A model generated the notes under the pieces. That model was not told the origin of the DNA and did no database searches. It was given only the letters and a program-made list of their open reading frames with translations. A stretch of 49,338 bases of DNA from Rhodospirillales bacterium (GTDB taxonomy: Bacteria; Pseudomonadota; Alphaproteobacteria; Acetobacterales; Acetobacteraceae): contig JAFKLG010000087.1 in NCBI GenBank assembly GCA_017304945.1, positions 1 through 49,338 of the forward strand. The letters run 5' to 3'. Shown piece after piece: positions 43,342-49,338 of the stretch. Position 1 is the first letter of the stretch. Each line of letters begins with the position of its first letter. The translations under genes and the position numbers were made by a program.

Positions 43342-43911
43342 TCATTGCTTGCGATCGGCGCCTGGCGGCTTCCCGTTCGCGAGGGCTGCGTCGGCCCAGC
43401 GACCCAGCCGTTCGGCTTCCGCGCGGAGCCCCGCGACCTTGCGGTCGAGCGTGCTGAGGTTGCTCTGGTAGTCCTGCGCACTGCGCCGCAGCGCGTGCAT
43501 CGAGTTCGACAGGTTGAACATCGCGCCACGCCATCCGGCGATTGCCGCGCTTTGGTCGGCCAGCGCCTCGTTCAGCCGCGCCAGGGCGCGTGCGAGCCGC
43601 TCCTGCGCCGCACGCTGCGCCGCGGCGGTGGCCGGCGCGCTCGCAGTACCGGGGGTCGCGGCGGATCCGGATGCCCGGGCAGCGGGGGAAGCGGGCGCCG
43701 GGGCGGGCGACGAACCGAGCGCCGGGGCGGAGGCGGCCCCGAACCCCGAAGCGGGGGCTGGATCGGAGGCGGACTCCGGCGCGACGCCGTTCTCCGGACC
43801 AGACGGCGGAACGGTCGGGTCGCCGCTGGACGCGTTGCCGAACGGCGTTCGCGCGGTCGCCTGGGGGCGCGGCGTGAACGGAATGATCTGGGCGCCCAGC
43901 GTGGCCGACAT
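43342..43911 (-). CDS. Unknown protein, Pro/Ala-rich with coiled-coil end
   Basis: A 189-residue protein of unknown function. Residues 1-95 are low-complexity, rich in Pro, Ala, Ser and Gly. Residues about 98-180 form a predicted helical, coiled-coil-like region (QRAAQERLARALARLNEAL, LSTLDRKVAGLRAEAERLG). No signal peptide or membrane helix is seen. A near-perfect CtrA-type site lies 18-32 bp upstream of ATG 43911, suggesting cell-cycle or motility-linked control. The convergent repeat gap lies downstream. A structural or scaffold role is only a guess. Confidence 0.7.
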   Translation of the reverse strand: MSATLGAQIIPFTPRPQATARTPFGNASSGDPTVPPSGPENGVAPESASDPAPASGFGAASAPALGSSPAPAPASPAARASGSAATPGTASAPATAAAQRAAQERLARALARLNEALADQSAAIAGWRGAMFNLSNSMHALRRSAQDYQSNLSTLDRKVAGLRAEAERLGRWADAALANGKPPGADRKQ

Positions 43912-43924
43912 CGCCTACCCCTGA

Positions 43925-43947
43925 GGTGTTAACGAGTGGTTAACACC
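43925..43947. promoter_or_regulatory. CtrA-type box within a perfect inverted repeat
   Basis: TTAA-N7-TTAAC (43929-43944) matches the full CtrA consensus and reads as TTAACCA on the minus strand. It is embedded in a perfect 9-bp inverted repeat GGTGTTAAC/GTTAACACC with a 5-bp spacer. It lies directly upstream of the unknown gene at 43342-43911. CtrA itself is not in the window. Confidence 0.65.
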
Positions 43948-44073
43948 ACCACGATTTCGTCCGAAAAACCAGTCTTTTCTCAGAATACGAGAGTATGCAT
44001 CCCGCCCCGAGACGCCGCACAGCCCGAACCCATCCCCGAACGCGGCGCAAACCCGGCCCCACACCCGCGCGGC

Positions 44074-45216
44074 TCAGCCATCGGCGGGAACGACCACGAC
44101 CGGCAAAGTGAAGCGGAAGATCGTGCCGCCCTGCGGGTTCGGCTCCGCCCAGAGCCGGCCGCCATGCGCCTCCACGATCGTGCGGCACACCGACAAGCCG
44201 ATCCCCATGCCCTCCCGCTTCGTGGTGACGAAGGGCTGGAAGAGCTGCGCCTCGATGGTCGGGGGGATGCCGCAACCGGTGTCCGACACGACGACCACGA
44301 CCATGCTCTCCCACCGGCCGGCTTCCACCGTCAGCACCCGTTCGGGGCTGGTCTCCATCGCCTCGACGGCGTTGCGGATCAGGTTCAGCAGGACCTGCTG
44401 GATCTGCACCCGATCCACCAGCACGGCGGGCAGACCAGGGTCGGCGTGCAGCGTGACCGAGACGCCCCGCTCCTTGGCGCCGACCAGGGCGAGCGCGCTC
44501 GCCTCCTCGATCAGCTTGGCCATCGCTTCGGGTTGCCGCGCCACCTCCCCGCGCGCCACGAAGGCCCGCAGGCGGCGGATGATCTCCCCGCTGCGCAAGG
44601 TCTGCTGCGCGGCGAGCCCGACCGCCTGGCGGATGCGGGCGAGATCGGGGGCCTCGCCCTCCAGCAGACGGTGCGCCGCGCGCAGGTAGTTGGTGATCGC
44701 GGTCAGCGGCTGGTTCAGCTCGTGCGACAGCGCCGCCGCCATCTGCCCCATCGCCCGCAGCCGCGAGACATGCAGCAGGTCTTCCTGCAGCTCCTGCAGC
44801 CGCGCCTGGGTCTGCTGCCGTTCGGTGAGGTCGCGCACGAACCCGGTGAACAGGCGGGCCCCGTCCTGCGCCACCTCCCCCACCGAGAGTTCCATCGGGA
44901 AAGTGCTGCCGTTCTGGCGCAGGCCGATGACGACACGGCCGGTTCCGATGATCCGCCGCTCCCCGGTCGTGAGATAGCGGGCTAGATAGGCATCGTGCTG
45001 CTCGCGATAGGGCGACGGCATCAGGATGCTGACGTTGCGGCCGCGCACCTCGGCCGCGGCGTAGCCGAACAGGCGTTCGGCGGCGGCGCTGAAGGAGAGG
45101 ATATGCCCGGCCTCGTCGATCAGGATCATCGCATCGGGCACGGTGTCGAGAATCGAGCGCAGCAGAGCCGATTCGCCGCTGCCGGTGGTCGCCTCGTCGT
45201 CCAGAAGTCGTGCCAT
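44074..45216 (-). CDS. fixL: Oxygen-sensor histidine kinase FixL (heme PAS)
   Basis: A 380-residue soluble kinase. The PAS domain (about 16-132) has the FixL heme region [16 protein letters not shown] with proximal His H74, RIIGTGR with Arg R94 exactly 20 residues later (the H200/R220 spacing of Bradyrhizobium FixL), and FPMELSVGE. The kinase part has the H-box [12 protein letters not shown] (H165), N-box [10 protein letters not shown] and G-boxes DTGCGI and GMGIGLSV. Oxygen on the heme switches the kinase off. There are no membrane helices, unlike Sinorhizobium FixL. It is followed upstream by a receiver gene and fixJ. Confidence 0.93.
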   Translation of the reverse strand: MARLLDDEATTGSGESALLRSILDTVPDAMILIDEAGHILSFSAAAERLFGYAAAEVRGRNVSILMPSPYREQHDAYLARYLTTGERRIIGTGRVVIGLRQNGSTFPMELSVGEVAQDGARLFTGFVRDLTERQQTQARLQELQEDLLHVSRLRAMGQMAAALSHELNQPLTAITNYLRAAHRLLEGEAPDLARIRQAVGLAAQQTLRSGEIIRRLRAFVARGEVARQPEAMAKLIEEASALALVGAKERGVSVTLHADPGLPAVLVDRVQIQQVLLNLIRNAVEAMETSPERVLTVEAGRWESMVVVVVSDTGCGIPPTIEAQLFQPFVTTKREGMGIGLSVCRTIVEAHGGRLWAEPNPQGGTIFRFTLPVVVVPADG

Positions 45217-45247
45217 GCGTGATGAAGACGCCGGCAGGCTCCGTCCG

Positions 45248-45616
45248 TCAATGCTCCGTTGCGTGGACGAACTGCAGCAGCACGTCGTCCCGTAGCGGCT
45301 TTTCCAGGACCATGGCCGCGCCCAGCTCCCGCGCTCGGCGGCTGAGATCGGGCGAGGGGGAGCCGGTCATCAGCGCGACACGCAGCGTGCAGCCGCGCGC
45401 CCGCAGCTGCTCCAGCAGCTCGATCCCGGTCAATTGCGGCATGTTCTGGTCCACCACCAGACAGGCGGGGCCCCGGCCGCGGGACGCCAGGAACTGCTTC
45501 CCCGACGCGAACGTCTCCACGCGGAAACCGGCCGTCTCCAGCAGGAAGCGCAGCGATTCGCGCACCGCCTCGTCGTCGTCCACGATCGCCACAACAGTTC
45601 CGCGACTGTCGTGCAT
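45248..45616 (-). CDS. Single-domain response regulator (FixJ-like receiver)
   Basis: A 122-residue receiver without output domain. The acidic pair and adjacent Asp are in [14 protein letters not shown], the phosphoryl Asp in CLVVDQNMP, Thr/Ser in LMTGSPS and Lys in [20 protein letters not shown] is FixJ-like. ATG 45616 was chosen over TTG 45634 because GGAG lies 8 bp upstream. It lies between fixL and fixJ and has its own FixK/FNR box and -10, so it is probably induced by low oxygen and may act as a phosphate sink or feedback partner for FixL. That role is inference. Confidence 0.88.
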   Translation of the reverse strand: MHDSRGTVVAIVDDDEAVRESLRFLLETAGFRVETFASGKQFLASRGRGPACLVVDQNMPQLTGIELLEQLRARGCTLRVALMTGSPSPDLSRRARELGAAMVLEKPLRDDVLLQFVHATEH

Positions 45617-45699
45617 GCTCCAGATCTCCAGCAACCATTCCCTTCCCGCAGGGAAAGGCCGACTGGCTGGATCATACGGAGCGTCGAGCGCCGAATTCC

Positions 45700-45713
45700 T
45701 TGACCTAGGTCAA
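45700..45713. promoter_or_regulatory. Perfect FixK/FNR palindrome upstream of the receiver gene
   Basis: TTGACCTAGGTCAA is a perfect 14-bp palindrome of the TTGA-N6-TCAA type. On the minus strand a TATGAT hexamer (45676-45671) places the box centre close to -41.5, as in class II FixK/FNR promoters. The fixJ stop codon lies inside the box. Confidence 0.85.
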
Positions 45714-46351
45714 GCTGCACCGCCTGAGCGCGGCGTCCGGCCGTTCGCTTCGAGCACCAGCGACATGCGGACCAGTTCGGCCAGGCTGCGCGCGCCCATC
45801 TTCTCCATCACCCGCGCCCGCTGCACCTCGACGGTGCGCGGGCTGGTGCCGAGGTCGAAGGCGATCGTCTTGTTGGCCTGCCCGGCGACCAGCCGCTCCA
45901 TCACCTCCCGCTCGCGCGGGGTCAGCGCCGCCAGCCGCTCGCCCAGCTCCGCCGCACTCGCGGCCGCCTGTTCGGCGCGCAGGCTCTCGGTGATCGCGCC
46001 GCGGACCGCCGCCAGCAGCGTGTCGTCGTCGAACGGCTTCTCAAGGAAGTCGCTGGCCCCGTTCTTCAGCGCCTGCACGGCGATCGGCACGTCGCCATGG
46101 CCGGTCATCACGATGACCGGCAGGCGACAGCCCAGCGCCGCGAGCTGCGTCTGCAGCGTGAGTCCGTCCATCCCCGGCATGCGCACGTCGGTGAGCAGGC
46201 AGCCGGTGCGAAACTGCGCCGCCACGGCCAGGAAGTCGGCCGCGGACGCATAGGTCCGGACCGTGAAGTCGGACGACTCCAGCAGGAACGCGAGCGAGTC
46301 CCGGACGGCATCGTCGTCGTCCACGACATGGACCACTGCAGGCCCGTCCAT
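45710..46351 (-). CDS. fixJ: Response regulator FixJ
   Basis: A 213-residue two-domain regulator. The receiver has VVHVVDDDDAVRDSL, phosphoryl Asp in LLTDVRMPGMDG, MTGHGDVPIAV and LEKPF. The C-terminal LuxR-type helix-turn-helix is LTPREREVMERLVAGQANKT followed by TSPRTVEVQRARVMEKM. ATG 46351 was chosen because GGAGG lies 7 bp upstream; a GTG at 46369 is in frame. Phosphorylated by FixL at low oxygen, it would activate the divergent fixK. Confidence 0.94.
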   Translation of the reverse strand: MDGPAVVHVVDDDDAVRDSLAFLLESSDFTVRTYASAADFLAVAAQFRTGCLLTDVRMPGMDGLTLQTQLAALGCRLPVIVMTGHGDVPIAVQALKNGASDFLEKPFDDDTLLAAVRGAITESLRAEQAAASAAELGERLAALTPREREVMERLVAGQANKTIAFDLGTSPRTVEVQRARVMEKMGARSLAELVRMSLVLEANGRTPRSGGAA

Positions 46352-46467
46352 CGGCCGTCCTCCGGTCACTACGTAGGGTTCCGTACGGCCGTAACCGAAT
46401 TTCGAGCCTACCGCCAGCCGGATAGAGGTCGAGACACGATTTCCGACCAGCCGTCAGGGAGAGAGCA
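46352..46467. promoter_or_regulatory. fixJ-fixK divergent promoter region
   Basis: The 116-bp gap contains two palindromes close together, CTACGTAG (46369-46376) and CCGTACGG (46381-46388). They lie about 80-100 bp upstream of the fixK ATG, a position where phosphorylated FixJ could bind. No clear -35/-10 was settled. FixJ binding is inference. Confidence 0.4.
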
Positions 46468-47172
46468 ATGCAGGCTTCCATCCAGACGCCCCAGGCCAAG
46501 GCCCGTCACGCCCTTCCGACGGCCACGCCCGCCGGGCCCGCGACGCCGGAGCCACTCGACCTGCTCGAGCAGTTCGGCGCCACCTTGCGCTTCGGGCGCG
46601 ACCACGAGATCCACGCCGAGGGCGATGCCGCCGAATTCTGCTACCGCGTGGTGAGCGGCTGCGTCCGCACCGTCCGGCTGCTCGAGGACGGCCGCCGCCA
46701 GGTGGGCGAGTTCCTGCTGGCCGGCGAGGTGTTCGGGCTGGACGAGCTCGACACCCACTCCTTCGCCGCCGAGACGGTCACCGAGACCGTGCTGCGCCGC
46801 TATCCCCGCCGCATGGTCGAGGCGCTCGCCGAGAGCCGACCCGCCCTGGCCCGCCGGCTCCGCCAGCTCGCGCTCGAGCATCTGCGGGTCACGCAGGAGC
46901 GCACGCTGCTGCTGGGGCGCAAGACCGCGACCGAACGCCTCGCCTCCTTCGTGCTGGAGTTCGACCGGCGGATGCCCGCCAGCGGCCGCGGCCTGCTGGA
47001 CCTGCCGATGAGCCGCACCGATATCGCCGACCATCTGGGGCTCACGGTCGAGACCGTCTGCCGCGTGCTGGCGGCGCTGAAGCGCGAGGGCACGATCCAG
47101 GTCTCCCGCACCGGGCTGCAGTTGCTCGACCGGACCACCCTGCTCGACCTCGCCTGCGAAACCCGCCACTGA
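46468..47172 (+). CDS. fixK: Crp/Fnr-family regulator FixK
   Basis: A 234-residue regulator with an N-terminal cyclic-nucleotide-fold domain lacking the FNR iron-sulfur cysteine cluster. The C-terminal helix-turn-helix is MSRTDIADHLGLTVETVCRV. The recognition helix E-T-V-C-R has Cys198 where FNR has Ser, a position matching the redox-sensitive Cys I recall in Bradyrhizobium FixK2. ATG 46468 has GGGAGAGAG upstream. It is divergent from fixJ and is the probable binder of the boxes at 41801 and 45700. Unlike FNR it should not sense oxygen through an iron-sulfur cluster. Confidence 0.92.
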   Translation: MQASIQTPQAKARHALPTATPAGPATPEPLDLLEQFGATLRFGRDHEIHAEGDAAEFCYRVVSGCVRTVRLLEDGRRQVGEFLLAGEVFGLDELDTHSFAAETVTETVLRRYPRRMVEALAESRPALARRLRQLALEHLRVTQERTLLLGRKTATERLASFVLEFDRRMPASGRGLLDLPMSRTDIADHLGLTVETVCRVLAALKREGTIQVSRTGLQLLDRTTLLDLACETRH

Positions 47173-47263
47173 CGCCTCGCTTGGCAGCGGCCGCGCCCGC
47201 CCCCTATGGTCCTCGCCCAACGACCGGCGCCCGAGGCGGCGCCGGCGGGCGGGGGAACGTCGG

Positions 47264-48295
47264 ATGCGGCTGGGCGTCTTCGACCACATGGATCGCGGCC
47301 TCGCGCCGCTCGACCGGTTCTTCGATCAACGCCTCACGCTGATCGAGGCCTATGACCGCGCCGGGTTCTACGGCTACCACGTCGCTGAACACCACGCGAC
47401 GCCGCTGGGCGTCGCCCCCTCCCCCGGCGTCTGGCTCGCCGCCATCGCCCAGCGCACCCGACGGCTCCGCTTCGGCCCGCTGGTCTACCTGCTGCCGCTC
47501 TACCACCCGCTGAAGCTGCTGGAAGAGATCTGCATGCTCGACCAGATGAGCGGCGGCCGCCTGCTGCTGGGCGTCGGCCGCGGCATCTCGCCGATCGAGC
47601 TGCGCTATTACGGCCTCGACCCCGAGGCGACCCCGGCGATGTACGCCGAGGCGCTGCAGGTGATCCTGCAGGGCATGCAGGGCGGTCCGCTCACCTTCGA
47701 GGGCGCGCATTACCGCTTCCGCGACGTGCCGATCGAGCTCACGCCGTTCCAGCGCCCGCATCCTCCGCTGTGGTACGGGATCGGCCGCCCCGACGCGATC
47801 CCCTGGGCGGTGCGCCACCACGTCAACGTGGTCGGCAACCTGCCCGGCCCGCAGATGCGCGCGCTGACCGACGCCTACCGCGCGGCCTGGCGCGCGGAGG
47901 GGCACGCCGTCGCCGACCTGCCGCTGATGGGCGTCGGCCGCCACGTCGTGGTCGCCGAGACCGAACCCGAGGCGATGGCGATCGCCCGCCGCGGCTACGC
48001 CAAATGGCGCGCGAGCTTCCTCAAGCTGTGGGAACTGCACGGCGTCCGGCCCGCGATGCACGCCGTGTTCCCCGAACGCTTCGAGGACGCGGAAGAAGAG
48101 GGCCGCGCCGTCGCGGGCGCGCCCGACAAGGTGCGGGACCACCTGCAGCGCGCGATCGACGAGGCCGGGCTGAACTACCTGCTCTGTCGCTTCGCCTTCG
48201 GCGACATCGCGCTCGAGGAGTCGCTGCACTCGCTCGACCTGTTCACGCGGCAGGTGAAGCCGCATCTGACCCCATCGCCGGAGACCTTGGCATGA
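47264..48295 (+). CDS. Luciferase-like (LLM class) flavin-dependent oxidoreductase
   Basis: A 343-residue TIM-barrel monooxygenase family protein. Typical segments are GFYGYHVAEHHATPLGVAPS, RLRFGPLVYLLPLYHPLKLL, MLDQMSGGRLLLGVGRGISP and FQRPHPPLWYGIG. Such enzymes use reduced flavin and oxygen on varied substrates; the substrate here is not identifiable. Its stop overlaps the ATG of the next gene (ATGA), so it works with or is co-expressed with the metallo-hydrolase. Confidence 0.92.
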   Translation: MRLGVFDHMDRGLAPLDRFFDQRLTLIEAYDRAGFYGYHVAEHHATPLGVAPSPGVWLAAIAQRTRRLRFGPLVYLLPLYHPLKLLEEICMLDQMSGGRLLLGVGRGISPIELRYYGLDPEATPAMYAEALQVILQGMQGGPLTFEGAHYRFRDVPIELTPFQRPHPPLWYGIGRPDAIPWAVRHHVNVVGNLPGPQMRALTDAYRAAWRAEGHAVADLPLMGVGRHVVVAETEPEAMAIARRGYAKWRASFLKLWELHGVRPAMHAVFPERFEDAEEEGRAVAGAPDKVRDHLQRAIDEAGLNYLLCRFAFGDIALEESLHSLDLFTRQVKPHLTPSPETLA

Positions 48296-49086
48296 GCGAC
48301 GTCTACGAACTCTACGCACTGCGCTACGCGACGCGGCAGGCCAACCGCGCGGAGCACTTCATCGGCGGCGATCCGCATGACGGGCCGATGCCGATGGACT
48401 ACTTCGTCTGGGTCGCGAAGAACGCCGCCCGCGCGGTGGTGATCGACATCGGCTTCACCGCCGAAAGCGGCGGCAAGCGCGGCCGCACCCTCGCCCGCGA
48501 CCCCATCGACTCCCTCGCCCTGCTGGGCGTCGACGCCGCGCGGGTGGAGGACGTGATCCTGACCCACATGCACTACGATCATGTCGGCAATTTCGCGAAA
48601 TTCCCCGTCGCCCGCTTCCACCTGCAGGAGCCGGAGATGCACTACGCGACCGGCCGCTACATGAAGCACAAGCAGCTCGCCCGCAGCTTCGAGCCGGACG
48701 ACGTGTGCGGCGTGGTGCGGCTGAACTTCGACGGCCGCGTGGTCTATTACGACGGGCCGGCGCAGGTGGCGCCGGGGATTACGGTGCACCCGACCGGCGG
48801 CCACTCGGCCGGACTGCAATTCGTCTGCGTCGAGACGGCCCGCGGCAAGGTGGTGCTGGCCTCCGACGTCACGCATTTCTACGAGAACATGGAGACCGGC
48901 CGCCCGTTCACCACCGCGCTGCATATCGGCGACATGCTGGAGGCGTTCGACACGCTGCGCGCGCACGCGCCGACGCCGCAGCACATCGTGCCCGGCCACG
49001 ACCCGCTGGTGATGCGCCGCTACCCCGCCCCCTCCCCGGCGCTGGAGGGAATCGCGGTGCGGCTGGACGTCGCACCGACGGAGTAG
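48292..49086 (+). CDS. Metallo-beta-lactamase-fold hydrolase (AHL lactonase-like)
   Basis: A 264-residue dinuclear-metal hydrolase. The HxHxDH motif is THMHYDHVGN (H92, H94, D96, H97), with further ligands in TGGHSAGLQF, LASDVTHFYEN and IVPGHDP. The pattern is close to the N-acyl homoserine lactonase/lactone hydrolase branch. There is no signal peptide. Coupled to a flavin monooxygenase gene, it could hydrolyse a lactone or ester made by that enzyme (Baeyer-Villiger-like logic), but that is inference. Confidence 0.9.
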   Translation: MSDVYELYALRYATRQANRAEHFIGGDPHDGPMPMDYFVWVAKNAARAVVIDIGFTAESGGKRGRTLARDPIDSLALLGVDAARVEDVILTHMHYDHVGNFAKFPVARFHLQEPEMHYATGRYMKHKQLARSFEPDDVCGVVRLNFDGRVVYYDGPAQVAPGITVHPTGGHSAGLQFVCVETARGKVVLASDVTHFYENMETGRPFTTALHIGDMLEAFDTLRAHAPTPQHIVPGHDPLVMRRYPAPSPALEGIAVRLDVAPTE

Positions 49087-49338
49087 GACGGGGCGTGGCA
49101 CCCCGTTCCTTAGCGGCAAGGCCTGGTGGGGCGTGCCATCACGTCCCCCTCCGTCACGGCCGGCGCAGGAACGCGCGGCACCTGCCATACCCCCACCGTC
49201 ATGGCCGGCCATCGAGCCGGCCAGCCCTCGCGGCACCCTGCCGGTGGGGGTGGCCGGGTCGAGCCCGGCCATGACGGAAGGGGCGCGCGGCACCCATCAA
49301 GCCCCCACCGTCATGGCCGGCCATCGAGCCGGCCATCC
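49087..49338. repeat. Hairpin-repeat cluster at window end
   Basis: Three copies of the ATGGCCGG hairpin family lie at 49198-49224, 49250-49275 (inverted) and 49309-49337. The first and third share their CCCCCACCGTC flank. The CGTTCCTTAGCGG motif at 49104-49116 also occurs after asd. No gene is seen in this stretch. Confidence 0.85.

Overview
This is a very GC-rich window, densely coded on both strands. It looks like an alphaproteobacterial chromosome, most likely from the Rhodospirillales/Acetobacteraceae. The reasons are the FixL-FixJ-FixK oxygen-sensing set, FixK/FNR-type boxes, a CtrA-type TTAA-N7-TTAAC site, many Tat-exported solute-binding proteins, GTG starts and short hairpin repeats between genes. 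The family assignment is inference; no rRNA or marker gene settles it.

Layout. 1-312: cut end of an IS481-type element. 516-6175: operon with a polyamine-type ABC importer, a PuuE-like allantoinase and an Asp/Glu/hydantoin-type racemase, so probably uptake and ring opening of a cyclic ureide. 6148-11018 (minus): outer-membrane protein, SYLF protein, sulfatase and patatin-like lipoprotein, divergent from a TetR regulator (11066-11785). 12082-12155: tRNA-Gln. 12245-17492 (minus): second SYLF protein, a GT2 glycosyltransferase and the complete dTDP-rhamnose pathway rmlBACD. 17700-20525 (minus): orphan family-5 solute-binding protein, fluoride channel CrcB and a universal stress protein. 20770-24016: MarR-EmrA-EmrB efflux operon. 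24353-28405: large autotransporter with a purple-acid-phosphatase-like passenger. 28463-31598: divergent MerR regulator and Zn/Cd/Pb P1B-ATPase. 31546-35079 (minus): three-module glycosyltransferase. 35303-37441: methyltransferase and a CaiB/BaiF CoA-transferase. 37481-41743 (minus): napEDABC periplasmic nitrate reductase. 42058-43092: asd. 43342-47172: a Pro/Ala-rich unknown, FixL, a single receiver, FixJ and FixK. 47264-49086: a luciferase-like monooxygenase and a metallo-beta-lactamase-fold hydrolase.

How the parts fit. The heme-PAS kinase FixL, FixJ and FixK form a low-oxygen cascade. Two FixK/FNR boxes, each with a -10-like hexamer at class II spacing, lie before napE and before the single receiver, which points to FixK control of nitrate respiration and a feedback branch. 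The rml genes, the GT2 enzyme and the multi-module glycosyltransferase point to a rhamnose-containing surface glycan. Gene-free stretches are short and are largely filled by two hairpin-repeat families and by tandem repeats.

Most notable: the TetR-controlled envelope operon, the phosphatase-autotransporter fusion with an altered metal-ligand motif, the racemase that lacks its second catalytic cysteine, the FixK-boxed receiver, and the CtrA box before an unknown gene.
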